Both the position numbers and the translations under genes were made by a program. Below are positions 29,430 through 42,800 of a stretch of DNA of 64,000 bases, one piece after another. Each line of letters opens with the position of its first letter. Position 1 is the stretch's first letter. This stretch comes from Branchiostoma floridae (lineage: Eukaryota > Chordata > Leptocardii > Amphioxiformes > Branchiostomatidae). The notes under the pieces are model-generated. The model did not search any database, was not told the DNA's origin, and saw only the letters and a list, made by a program, of their open reading frames with translations. The stretch spans positions 8,657,604 to 8,721,603 of the forward strand of contig NC_049995.1 of NCBI RefSeq assembly GCF_000003815.2, in the 5' to 3' direction.

Positions 29430-30823
29430 TCTGTGGCGAAAAGATATCAGACAATAATGACAACGAGTCAATGACAATGATCTTTATGTAGGAGTTTTTT
29501 CAATTTGGGTAATTCTTCAATTTCCTGTCTAGCTTGGATACCAGAACCTCGCTCTTAAGCGCTAAACTAGAGTAGAGTAGAGTTAACTATAGGGTTGTAA
29601 CAGTGGGGGTTGAAGTAGCGCTAACTGACCATGCCAAATGCCTGTCAGGCTTTTGGGTCAGTCAGTTACGCTGCTTGTGTTGTGATCTTGAGGACCCGGG
29701 TTCAATTCCCAGGTCAGTCAGGATATGTGTATATATTGTTTATTTCTGTTCTGCTCGCCCCTTGGAATGTTTCAGGGTCACAAATCCGATCTCTATTTGC
29801 ACCCAGAGGTAATTGGCACTTCTGATTATATCTATCCCACTGTGCGAGAGATAATCAAGGCCCACGTGCTGTGTTTGGAGGCGGGGGAAGTTCTTTCACG
29901 GGCCGAGGAGATTAGCGACTATTGTATAGCACGGCGGTCTGGTACCCAGGCTATTTCTTGTCATTTCTGCTCTGTGTGGTATCTAATCTAGAGTATAAAT
30001 TGGATGCTATACTTCATGTATTAACTAGTTGTTGCTTTTGTTAAGTTAGTAAACCGTCTAATATTTTGCTGCACTCATTCTCTAGACTCATTATTTAAGT
30101 CATATATTAAATTCAAAATTGCACATTTACGGTTACAAAGAAAAGACCTCACATTCTGTACATTTAAAAAAAGACAGGGGGTTAAGCTTACATTATACAG
30201 CCTACTTAATCAAATCAAATCTGAGAAAAACAAAATTAAGGTAGCAAATTGTTAGATACCTCATTTACATGTATAGAAGGTCCACCGTCTCTTTAGAGTT
30301 TGAATAAAAAACGGTTGATATCAAATGGCACATGGTCAACCAAAGCTAGCACATCTCTTTTAGTATAATTTTACATGCACAAAGATTGCCCACCATAGCA
30401 CAGGGTAAGAACTAAATCACACAATCTTTTACCGCCTGTGCCCCCCTCCCCACTTCTGAAGTTTTCAAACAAGTTTCAGTCGCCCGTCTTACAAACTTAC
30501 GACGATCGCTCGCTCCAAATCAGGCTCAAACTCACCTTATCACAGCATATGTGAGTTGAGACAACGCTCAATCTTTCCTCTGGGACAAGCTGTGGTAAAA
30601 TGCATCCATAAAACTGGCAATTTTCATTCAAAATCGGAGAGAAAATCACGAAAACGTTTCAACTTCTTGGCGCCTTCTCACCATCACGGCCACTGCGCTG
30701 AGACGGGATAATCAAGCCCTCTGATTGGTCCAAACGTACCAGAATTTTTACAAACCAGCCAATCAGAGCACGGTAATATTCCGAGCATGCGCATTAGGAA
30801 AGAGGTCAAGGGTTACAGCCAAC
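29430..30823. promoter_or_regulatory. Divergent region between the large minus-strand gene and RUSF1
   Basis: Both start codons face away from here. A minus-strand donor (GATCGTC before GTAAGT, exon edge 30501) could end a non-coding first exon for the large gene, pairing with the acceptor just before its ATG. CTCTGATTGG (30719-30728) and its exact complement CCAATCAGAG (30759-30768) form a pair of opposed CCAAT boxes (NF-Y-like). CTTGGCGCC at 30666-30674 resembles an E2F site. A tRNA-like segment lies near 29,700. Otherwise I see nothing coding. Confidence 0.55.
29655..29725 (+). repeat. tRNA-like segment, probably a SINE remnant
   Basis: GGTTCAATTCC at 29699-29709 is an exact match to the B-box (T-loop) consensus of polymerase III genes. 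I cannot fold a full cloverleaf or identify a convincing A-box. A tRNA-derived SINE or tRNA fossil is therefore more likely than a working tRNA. Confidence 0.25.
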
Positions 30824-33800
30824 ATGGCGTACGAAGTGCCTGTGAAAGTGTGAGTTTGGCCAGTTTTTCGACAACTATACTTTCTGTAAGCGTCAGAATA
30901 AGGTATGCTTTAAAAAAAACGTTAAATCAAATGTCATGTTTCATGTGGTTTTATACTTAAGCTGTGTACTGACCGCTGGCTTTGTAAAATTAACAGAAAG
31001 TTGTGAAGAAAGTTATGAGTTAGAAGCGCCACCTTGTTGCAAAAGGCTGCATAGCATCAAAACAAATAATAGTTGTGGTTGTACCTTGCAAATTTTTGCG
31101 AATATTGTTGATTTGATTATAGATTTGTAATAACTATATATTGCGTGAAAGGCATAAAATCATAAGTATAAGTCAAGGAGGTTCAATCTCCTCAGTAAAG
31201 TTTGTTTTCTAAGTCATAAGAAGTGAAACAAACAGAAAACTCAATAATTATATTTCAGCCAAACCATATATGGTATGGTGAAATATATTGTATTCGTAAT
31301 GTTTCTTTCTTTCTTTCTCCTGTCAAATCTTCAAATCGAATCATCTCCGTCGTTCCGAGACCGAATGACCTGAAATTTGGCACAAGAGTAGAGTGGGTCA
31401 ATACCGGGGTGCTTTTTTCTCATTTTTTACATATCTGCCTCTAAAATGATTTTATTGAAGTTTAAAGGTCACGTTTTGACCACAACGGTATATTTTGACC
31501 CCCTGTACCATTGAATTACAATGGAATGACCTTAAATTTGGTGTAGATAGGCATTAGATAGTTGGTAAAATGATCCAAGTAAAATTTTTGGCATGGACCA
31601 ATTTCAAATTATTAATTTCTGCACTTTTCTGAGGGGAAATTGGTTTTCTTTCGGCCTTCTCCCGTGAACTCCCGTGACCCCAGAGCCCACAGGTGCCAGG
31701 TGCCAGCGGTCTGGGGAGAGCGAGAGTTAATTACTTTATGGACGCCAGCCAATCAGCGACGAGAAAGGCGAATGGTAGTTAATATTCATAAGCGGGGCCT
31801 TGCAATCCCGTTTATACACAAACAGATGCATATTACAGCCTTACAGTGGCCATATGTTACCCTGTGCCCGGTTTGAAATTGTAGTTTGCGAGGATTTGGA
31901 GTTCAGACAGGGTCATTTGAGCGGTAGCGGACGGTACGCGTGCATTGAACATCAGAATACAAGTCTGTGTCGATGAATTTACCAACATTCCGCATGGCAC
32001 TATCAATCATTTTTGGCAGATTTGACTTTGGGGGTTAGTTGAGACAATCGAGAAAATGTTACTTGGCAGAAAACGCGGGAAAATTGGACAGTTTGCGTTT
32101 AGTTTTGATACGTAAGTTTGACAGTGGCGAGAATGCATGTATTTTTTCCCAAACAAATGTAGGTACTTCTAACGTTAGTGTTGTTGTTGTTCTTTTTTGA
32201 CGTAAACTTTGTACATTCAAATTGTTAGTAACTTTAAACTGCCAGAGTTTGAGCCCAATAAAACACTCTTAGTACCAGAGTATCACCACTGACCTCCGAA
32301 AAGAAACCCCCGAACAAGGTATAGAAACTCCTATCCTCCAGGTCTTGCACGCTACGAGCAGGAAATTACAACACTCAGACAAGATTACGTCCGATGGCTG
32401 ATTGCATACAAAGTAAAACAATTTAACAGTGGTATGCAGGGCATAAAGATTCTACTTAACAAAGAATTCGAAGGAAAATGAAATATATAGATAAAGCCCA
32501 ATCAAGTTAACTTGTTGGTCCTGGGATTTTTCAGAAAAGAAATGAAGCGACAGGGTGGTAAAATTCTTGTAAAAATTCGAGACGTCTCCGTTTATGTAAT
32601 GGCTCATACAAAACAAGAAGAAGATTGAAGTTTTTAGCTTGAAAAAAAAAACCCAACAACAACACACTCCTACTACACAACACCTGCACCTGCTTGACAA
32701 TTATTAAAACGTATGCCCTACTTGATTAAAAAAAAGTTCTATGCAATAATAAATGTACCCACATCACAAGGAGATTATGACGGTACTTAGACCTAGTTAT
32801 CGAAGTGGAAATTGTTGAATGGCTTCATGTAATTTCATGATGAAAATCTTCTGAATGGAAGATGCGTTTTTTTCACTCTCGGAAAAATAGGAGCTGCCGC
32901 AATTCTAAAAGCCAATCAGTTATGCATAGGCGCTCCTGTGGAAGATTATATTCTTCCATATGGGCCCGGTTCATATTGGGCAAGCTCTAGATCTGTTTTG
33001 ACCTGGAATCAATTCACAATGTTAGTTCTCTTTTGGGGATAACTTACAGTTGAAATATTGCACTTTTGCACAGGGGTGACTTGGAACAGTCCAATGTTGC
33101 GTGGGAATGGGTATGGCTGAAATATGCTGTATTTGCACCCAAGCAAATGTCGGCCTTTCTAGTATTGCATACTGATGTGATATCTTATCAGTTTTTACCT
33201 TTTTCACTACAGTGCATTGTCAGACATGGGAGAAAAGACTGTTTGCGAGGAACATTATGGCTCGGAAAGCCTGCAGCAACGCTACACTCGATTGGATGAT
33301 GGTACCATTGTGAAGCGGTCCATCGGTGGCCAGAGGTTCTCTTCGCTTGTACAGTTCTTCAGGGTAGGGACATGTCACTCAGTCAATCATTTAATCAACC
33401 AACCAATCAGGCAATCAATCAATCAATCAATTTATCAAACAGTCTTTATTCAAATTGGTCTCATAGTACAATACCCAGGACGTGATGTGCCACGAGGCAT
33501 ATTGTCCTGTATTCAAAGAAGAAGAATACGTTTATAGGACTGACAGTTTTCCATGGCTATGCCAACTGCAAACTGAGGCATACGTTCACTTTTTGGTTGG
33601 CATAGAGAATGTATCCAAGAACGATTATGTAAGTCACTGGCAAATGATTGTGGCTGCATCTGGCCTTTTACGAAATCTACATAGCTAGTAGTCGTAGAAC
33701 TTGTGTATTATATGTCATATTACTAGTACCTGGATTGCTCATCTTTCAGTCATCATTAATTCCCTTTCTTGTCATTCCCAGTCAGTGTTCCTTCCTCAAG

Positions 33801-36800
33801 GCTACCCTGAGAGTGTCAGTGATGACTACCTGTCATACCAAATATGGGATACAGTACAGGTAACACAGACATTATTGTATATTCTATTGGCCTACTTAAG
33901 TAATGTGACATAACCAATTGGTCCCTCAATCTCTTCATTGATTTACCTGACACTATAAAACTCCCTGTAGTCTTGTTATGTCTTTGGTGATTAAACGGCT
34001 AATATGTCAGTTCTGACAGGGTTATGTTTTATCCATTTGCAACATTAACAAGCATTTTTTGTCCTAGATACGTCGATGTAAGTTAGACATCCAGGTAATA
34101 AGATACGCCAAAAAGTAGTTACTCAAGGACAAATTTTTTTGTACTGTTTAATAAGTTCTTGCCCCTGTATGCATCAGGCCTTCTGTAGCAGTATCACAGG
34201 TACCTTGGCTACACAGGCTGTACTGAAGGGGGTGGGAGTAGGAGATGAAACAGCCACGGCTGCGGGAGCTACCATCACATGGATCCTCAAGGGTAAGAAA
34301 AATATTCCAAGCATTCCGTTTATGATATCAATCTATTGGAAATATCTGTGTCTGTATAGCCGGTACAACTCTTCGGCATAACACACCAGCTTAATTTACA
34401 GACACATGGCATTGCAGCATCCTCCTACGCAGGGACATCCAACGGCGAAACCGTCTGTCTGGATGTACCCTGCTTTCTCAACCGTCACCCTTTGTTCCTG
34501 ACCGCCCTGCTTATAAATATTAATGAGCTTACATTTATGTATGTGAGATCCCTTTTGAAAACTGAAAGGCCTTTTCTCTGATCTGATTGGCTGACAGCTG
34601 GTTTGGGGGGATGCCCACAGGAACCAAGAGTGATTGTTGAGAAAGCAGGGTACAGCCAGACAGGTGGTTTCACTGTTGGATGTTGACCCCTGCATAGGAG
34701 GATGCATTGTAGCAGCTGGTTACAATGAACAACTGTCACACCTAACTTTTGCACATTTAACTGTAGTCTAAGCATAGTGCCAAAAGTTTTTGCTTAAGAT
34801 TCGTATTTGTTTTTATTCCAGATGGTACGGGAATGCTAGGAAGGATTCTGTTTGCTTGGCTCCAGGGGTGAGTAATATAAAACTGTTTTTTTTTCTGTCA
34901 ATGCTAATATAAGATATGAATAGCCTTTCAAATTTGAATCAAATTATATTAATGTAGACATGTCTTTTTCTAACAGGACAAGCCTAGACTGTGATGCCAA
35001 AAGATGGAGGTAAAATTTAATTTGTTAATATTTTAATAATTTATATTCAGCTCTGAAGCAAACATATCGAGACGGATTTTAAGTTGGAGGTCCCATGTTT
35101 GAAGAGAGTCACATATCAAGTACGATTAAGAACCCACCACACTTGTCGAAAAGAGTAGGGGTCCATCCTAGTGTGAATGGATCAAACCTTACAGTCTGGT
35201 GCTGGATTGACATTGCGAGATGGTCACCTTAAATTTTGATGACAATCCCACCACAAAATGTAAATCCTAAAACAAGTTGTTTGTTTGAATTTGGAAGTTT
35301 GGTTGTAACAAGTGTATTTTGTATTTTGATCAGGTTGTTTGCAGATATTGTCAATGATTTCTCCATCTTCCTGGAGTTGGTGGCCCCAGCTTTCCCCTTG
35401 TTCTTCACTGGTATTGTGTGTGTGGCTGGAGTTGGCAAGGTAAGAACCAGTAGCCTAATAAACTTCATGAGTGCATTCCTATTCCTCTCTGGTTGCCTTA
35501 TCCAATACATATTACCCTCTGCATTACCCCCTCACAAAATATGCTATATCTGCAAAGTTTTATTTTATTTTATACAGACCTGACAGCTATAGTTTCATAT
35601 CGGATAGATACAAGGCTAAATTGTTTTATAGCATATTTTTGTATGTCTACATGCCATTGTCTTAGCTCTTGCCAACAGTGTCATTCATCTGTTTTACCGT
35701 ACACGCAGGTAATTGACTGCAAGAATTTACAATTGATTTGAAGTACAAAAAAGGAAGAAAGGCCTGCATTTGGAAGCTTAAGGTCCCTTTTAGTAAAAAG
35801 GAAAACAACAAAAACTGAATTTTTCCTGGGATTTATTGTGTTCTACAGTACACAAATTTATGAATGTACATGTATCAGTAAATGAGTTAACCTACATGTA
35901 CATTGTATGTTACTTATCATGTTTTTCTTCTTCATTTCTGTTAGACATAACGACACTTAATAATATATATATGACAGTTGCTGCAGTTTTAGATTCTAGT
36001 TCTAGTTGTAGATTCCATGCTTGCATGGATTGTGATATCTACATGTATGATAATACAGACTAATATGCTTGTATGACTGTACGTTGATCAGGCCATCGTT
36101 GGCGTGTCTGGTGGTGCGACCAGAGCGGCGCTCACCATGCACCAGGCACGGAGAGACAACATGGCGGACGTGTCCGCGAAGGACGGAAGTCAGGTGAGGC
36201 ATAAAAATTTACATAATACAGGCATTAAAATTGAGTACATTTACATGTTGATGACAAATATTATCATTTCTTTAATCTAGAAAGTGTGACAGTGCATAGT
36301 TGCTACTAAGGTTGCAAAAACACAGTTCACAAATGACTAAAAAAATGTTTCTTGAAGAAGAAATAAAGTCACACATTCATATACAGTGCTGTAAGAATGT
36401 TTTTCTTCCTATGTTAGAGTTTTCTATTATTATTAAAAGTACTTACTTAATTTACTATATACTTCAGTCTTGAGTTTTTGTTTTCTTACATGTTATTGTA
36501 CAGATCAAAGTTTCTTTTGCATTATATTGATCTATATTCTAATACACATGCTGTTTATGATAAGTTTTCAATTAGTAGGCTACATGTAAAGATTTATGAA
36601 TTATTGTAAATTAATAAATCATGAATATACAGCCATGTATCTCATACAGTACATAACACTACAGTCTACATAGTAGTACATCACACAAAAAAACTCCTTG
36701 TCCTAAGATTGTTCATATACAATGTAGATCTACTAATTAAATACATTGTAGTATATACATGTACCTATAGTGATTTTAAATGGTTTTGAATTAGAAGTCT

Positions 36801-39800
36801 ACATAATGTACAGATTTCAGATTTTAAAGAGTAATTTATCATTATGAATAATATGTATGATACATAATGATATTATGCATGATTATGTTGTCACCCCTAT
36901 TACAGGAGACCCTGGTGAACCTAATGGCACTGTTAGCAGGACTAGTGGTCACCCCTATGGTAGCAGATAATCCACTGTAAGTACACTTTCAACATATCAT
37001 AATAATTGTCAGTTTTCCATGTTTCATTTTTTCTTTGCTCTACCAAAAGACAGCAACAATACATTATTGAAGGCTCTAAACCAAATGTAATAAATTTGTC
37101 CAAATGATAAATTGATATCAAATAATATCTGTGCATGTGATTATCTGAACACAAGGTCTATACATTGTATATCAATATTGAACATGCTTGTACATGTACC
37201 TATCTTACAGTAAAAAAAGGCTAGGGTTTTTCTAAGACATGTCGGGGAAACAGGAAACACCATATTCCTAGGCCTTCCCCCACACATCCAACTAGACATT
37301 ATGTTATCAAAAGTAGCAAGTAGTTGCCTTAAGTTTGTTTTCACTAATGTTTCGATCAGATAGTCTTGTTAATTTGTTAATTGTTCTTCCATATAAAGCC
37401 AATACTGATAATACAAGAAAGTATAACAGGTGCCATAATCCCGAGAACTTCATCATACTTTCCATTTCCAAGCTTGACACTAAGAATCCAACTAAGCCAG
37501 AAGACATGGCAGATAGCGAATAACAACAATGATGATGACCTTAACTTACCTTTCTGCACCAAAGAATAAAGACTGATAGAAAATGAAAGCACTAATAATG
37601 TGACAATTAATATAACACCATTCGTATTCTTATCATTATGATTTATGAAAACCATGAGAAATGTGAATCCCATCGCAAAAAAGCCAAGCCACCAGATAGC
37701 CAAGACTGATGCTTTTAGCAATAACCAAAATGTCCCGATTATCTTCCATAGCCAACTTGGTTTATGACTTGAGAGTTTACCCAATGTTAGTGTCTCTGGG
37801 TCTGTGGGCTGAAACTCTACAGTCGGTACTGACATTGGAGTTGGTAGTGACTTTTCTTTGCACTTTGTTACAACCTCATGCAGAGTGGTTTCAGTACAAA
37901 GAAGCTCTACTCCTCCCTTCTCTAGCCCTTTCATTGTAGCCATACATGCAGAAGAAATTTCAGCAAAATCTGTCAAAACTTCATTCTTTTGAGCCTGCAA
38001 TACCTTGATGGTCTTGGTGTGTTCTTGGTCTTCCTTTGACTTCAAACTGTCTTTTGCTTCTGTGAGCTGTTGTACTGCTTTATGTAGAGCTTCATCAATT
38101 TTGTCATTTCTTTCCTGTTTCTGTGTGTTCAGAGCTGTCTCCTTGTTTCTCAGATCTTGTAGATATTTGTTGTAAGTTTCCATGATCTTTCTTGCTTCAG
38201 TGATAAGCATTTTTGCAGAAACTTTTCTTTCCTGTGAGGCCGCTTCCAAGTTGGTTGTACTGTGACCTTTGTGACCTTCTCCCAAACATTTGGTGCAGAC
38301 TGGAACCTGGCACTGGATACAGTACAGGTTGATGTCCTCAGAAGGGTGAGAAGTGCACTTGACTTTGTGCACATGGTCTTCGTTCTTTCTTGTTGTCCTC
38401 TTGCGTAGTGTGTCACATAGATTTGCTACGGTGGTATTGCTGGGAAAGTCAGCCACTCCCATGTTTGGTAGATTGATTTGCTGACAACAGTTCAACTTTG
38501 GGCACTGGAAGGTCCCTCCCCTCCCTGCATGGTCCTTTAGACAGTCCTGACAGAAGGTGTGCTGACAGGGCAGCATCTTGGGCCTGGTGAACAGCTCCAG
38601 GCAGATGCTACAGGACAGTTCCTCCTCAAATTTTGCCTGAAGACTTGGTGGTGCTGTAGCCATGGTTGTTTTTGATCTGCTCATGTGACTGGCATATCCA
38701 AGTCCATTCTGTGTTGACATTGTGCAGGGTTGTAATATTTATTCATGACAATAACAAGGTATTATAATAGTTATATAGTCAAGTAAGTCAAGTCAAGGGT
38801 CACATGCAAAAGAAGTAAACACGGCTATAATGTCCTGCATTAGCATTCAAGANNNNNNNNNNNNNNNNNNNNNNNNNNNNNNNNNNNNNNNNNNNNNNNN
38901 NNNNNNNNNNNNNNNNNNNNNNNNNNNNNNNNNNNNNNNNNNNNNNNNNNNNGCAGGTATTCCGTTGTGACGGGAATTTAGTCAACTTGGCAGCTACACA
39001 ACTTTTGAACAGAATAGATTAATTTTTGACTTTGGAATAGCTTAGACTTTGGGGTTGCAAAGAATTAGTTTGTTTTGACATCATTCTACTGAGCTGGACT
39101 ATGCATGCTAATTAGAATTTAAACTAGAAATTATCAAAGCAATGAAACAAACAGGTGTGGTTCTTGCATTCCTTCAGGTTGACCTGGTTCCTGTTCTTTG
39201 TGTTCACCTGTCTGCACCTGTTTGCCAACTACAACGCCGTCACCTGCGTCGTCATGGAGACCCTGAACCAGTCCCGCCTGCACATCCTGGTGTCACATTA
39301 CCTGCGGACGGGCGTGGTCCTAAACCCCGCCCAGGCTAACGTACAAGAGCCTGTGGTGTTTGGTAGGCTCTTGTTTTTTCTTAATCATTCAGATTTAAGA
39401 TACAGGCCAAAAAAATTATACATTTTTACCTCATCCCTCATGATCTCAATGAAAAGCAGCCTGCAAGTCAATTTGAGTTTCACATTGAGTAAATAGAGCT
39501 TAAACAAGAAAGGCATTTTCACGAAAATGCAGAATGCTTTTCCTTTTGTCAAGCTACTCTCACACAATGAAGTTATACCATCAGGCTTGCACTGTAGTAT
39601 TGCGAGTAGAAAATAATTACCAATGCAGATTTTGCTATGGCAAACATGTAAATTGCTCATATTTGCTGTACAGCAGCGAGCTGATGTGCTGATGTCACAG
39701 GCAGTTCTAAGCGCTGATTGGTTCATGTCAGTTCTAAGCTCTGATTGGTTCATGTCAGTTCTAAGCTCTGATTGGTTCATGACAGAGGAAGAAGAACACA

Positions 39801-42800
39801 AAAACAATATGCTTTTTCCTATCAGGGAAAAGTTAAGATCATAAATGAACAAAGGAAAAAACAGATCTACACATGATAAAGAACTGTATAATCATGCACT
39901 GATGAAAATCAACTGAAGAAACATAGGTCTGATTGGCTGCATTGAATGTGTTGATGGTTTCAAAATGTATTTTGCTCATAAAATGTGTTTTTATGTTTTT
40001 CACAGCTCAGAAAAAGTCCACCAGAATAAAGCTGGGATCACCAATGAGTTCTATAATACAGAGGTGGGAAAGTAAAAATGATACAAACTTGAGTTCTATT
40101 CAGGTTTATGAAATTCAGTGCACAAGAAAGCTCAGGAATATTCATGGAAATTTAACCAAGATGATTAAGGTATGTTATGTTGATCTTTAGGGCGACAGAT
40201 TTGGACAGTGCCATTCACAGTAACTCTGAGGGGAGGTACCTTCTTGGCATGCCCACTTTAACAGGTAATGTCTTAGTATGGAGCTTTTTTTAAGGGCATT
40301 TTTCAGTTTTCTCTTATAGGTAGCCTCTACTAAACATACAGACACTTATTGGTTTATATTCCTATCAATTCATGGAGGAATTTTCTCAGTGAGAGCATGA
40401 AAATCATGCACATTTAACATGTAGTACGATCATATGAATAACATCCTAGCCTTGGTGCCATCCCTGTGTTTCTTTATGCTTAGGCACCTAGTACATGAGA
40501 TATTTTCCTCTAATGTACCTTTAAATATTTTTAAAAAGTTAATATAGGTTTTTCATGATTGTTCTAACATTACATATGTACATGTGGATTCAAGCAATTG
40601 TTTTTCCCTTCAGACATCAACATAGTTCTGCACCAGGAATCATCCCACCTAGACTTCATAAAAAGCTGTTTCCAAGCAGAAATAATTGACTATGTTATAG
40701 AACACAGGTTCTCCAAACTCCAGGTAGGGCCATGTTTTTTTATAAAAAGTTTTTTTGTGCAAATACTAAAGCTACATTTATTTCTTAATGCACGAAACAT
40801 TAAAAACATTTGAATTATTTACCTTGTAATTTATGACACTGACGGCATTCAGATCTATTCATAGGATGTCTGTTGCTTTTATTTTTTATTTTCACATGCC
40901 CACTCCATTATTTTCTTGCAAAAATTCGAAAACAAAGTGGTAGCCTAAGGATTAACATCGACTCTCATATGATTTTGCCGGGTATCCAAAGACTGCCACA
41001 TTAACAAAACAGTGTTATCATTAGGCTTAGTGGCGTGCCCTAGGGCACGTCACTAATGGATTTTCTAATAAAGTCTCAAATTCTTTAAGACTGTCTTGAA
41101 TATCCAGATATTATATGAAGTGTGCATACAGTGGGGATTACTGAATGCTGCAATAGATAATTACCTGCAACAGAAGGTTATGCAGGGATCGAAATACTTT
41201 TTTTTTGCTACATGCAAAATTGCAAGTTGGCAAAAATTTTACATGCAATTTGAAAAATTTACATGCAAAATACAACTAGTCTATACTGCAATGTTCTAGC
41301 CAGCATCCATCATTCTGTACTTTTTCTGTACTCTGAATTTTGCTGCTCAGGATGGATAAGAATTTTGCACATTCTCTCACTTTTGACGGACAGAAATCGG
41401 CACATAAAAATACAGACAGAACTTTAATTTTTGGAAAGATATCCACATAATCAGCATGTACGTTTGCAGCAAAGCCAAATTTTATTATTTATAACACCTA
41501 CTGACGACCGGTGACGATCTCCGTCAGGCAAAAAAAGGCAACGTGGCATCAGTATTTTTACTATAGGCCAGGTATTTTCAACATGCAAGATTGCAAGTTC
41601 AGAATTTTTTTATGTGCAAATCTCAAAAATGACATGCAAATTGCAAGTTAAGTATGTGTATTTCGAACCCTGTTATGTTTTCGGTACCATTTATGTGTCT
41701 GTATAACTGTGGAAGCTGTGAATAATAATGGATCCTTACAATATTTGGAAGGTTCATGTACATGTTTAGGTAGGGGTCAGGAAAACAAAGGACAAGTTCG
41801 ATGATGAGCCTCCTAGCAGCTTTCTATGGTACAGCAGCAGAGCGTCTGGTTTTGATATCTGATATTTTGGATGTGGCGGTCTTAAGGTATCCAGCACATA
41901 ATGGCAGTTTGAAGGCCTGACATTATGTTATCTTCCAGGTTCATTCCAGTGTCCCATGCTATGACAACCAGGCCCACTCTCTCATTCCTAGTGACAAAGC
42001 ATTCCAGTCCATGGTGGAACAAGGTAACCCTAGTCTAGTGGGAAAATCTTTTCCACTACCAATTTGCACTCACTTTCCTTACGTTTCGGTGTCGATCAGA
42101 AGCCTTCCTCAGAGCTTCTGACTGGAGTTCTGCTTCTCACCGCTATATGTAGCAGATGTAGGTGGCGCTTTTGCAGCGAGAACACAATCCCAAATGTGGC
42201 TAACATTCCTAACGTAAGCAAAGTGAGTAGAAATTTGTTGTGTTAAAGAATTTTCCTATATAATACTGTATTGTACCAACCTGATGAAATCATTTTCAGA
42301 AATTCCATCAATTTATTTATTGAAACTGACAAGACTATCAACCTGATAAAAGTTATAGGACTCAACCATAATATGTAAATGTAGTTCCAACTAATACTGT
42401 ATATTTTTTCAGGGGAAATGCTTATATAAGATACTTTATACATCAATACAAAATGCCAGTCATGTAGTTGAATTGAATCAACAAATATATACCCATCCAA
42501 ACTCATTTGATGACTTATGTCTGATAAAATCTAATTTTCTCGAAAAAAAAACCAGCATATTTTTGTTGGTATTTGGCTGTGTAACATGGAAACTATCCTG
42601 CTGACAATTCTTATGTTGACAAACTTAACACCATCATGAATTCATTTTGTTTTCATTCTTTGGATAAATTCTTTTAAACCGATAAGATAAAACTTTTTTT
42701 CTCCCATCCTAGCCAACCACAAAGCATTGTGGGAGCTGGTGGACTCTTCCCATGAGGTGGCAGCACAAGTCTTCCCATCATTCCATGCAGGTCTGGCGCA

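Noticed and set aside
28606-29477. Upstream Met at 29477 as the start of the large gene
   Set aside because: A good acceptor (CGCCACAG) lies between it and MPRPRRKSFG, so the extra 16 residues are more likely intron.
29655-29725. Functional tRNA gene
   Set aside because: The B-box matches, but acceptor stem and A-box could not be found.
38800-38985. Open frame crossing the N gap
   Set aside because: It exists only because N bases contain no stop codons.
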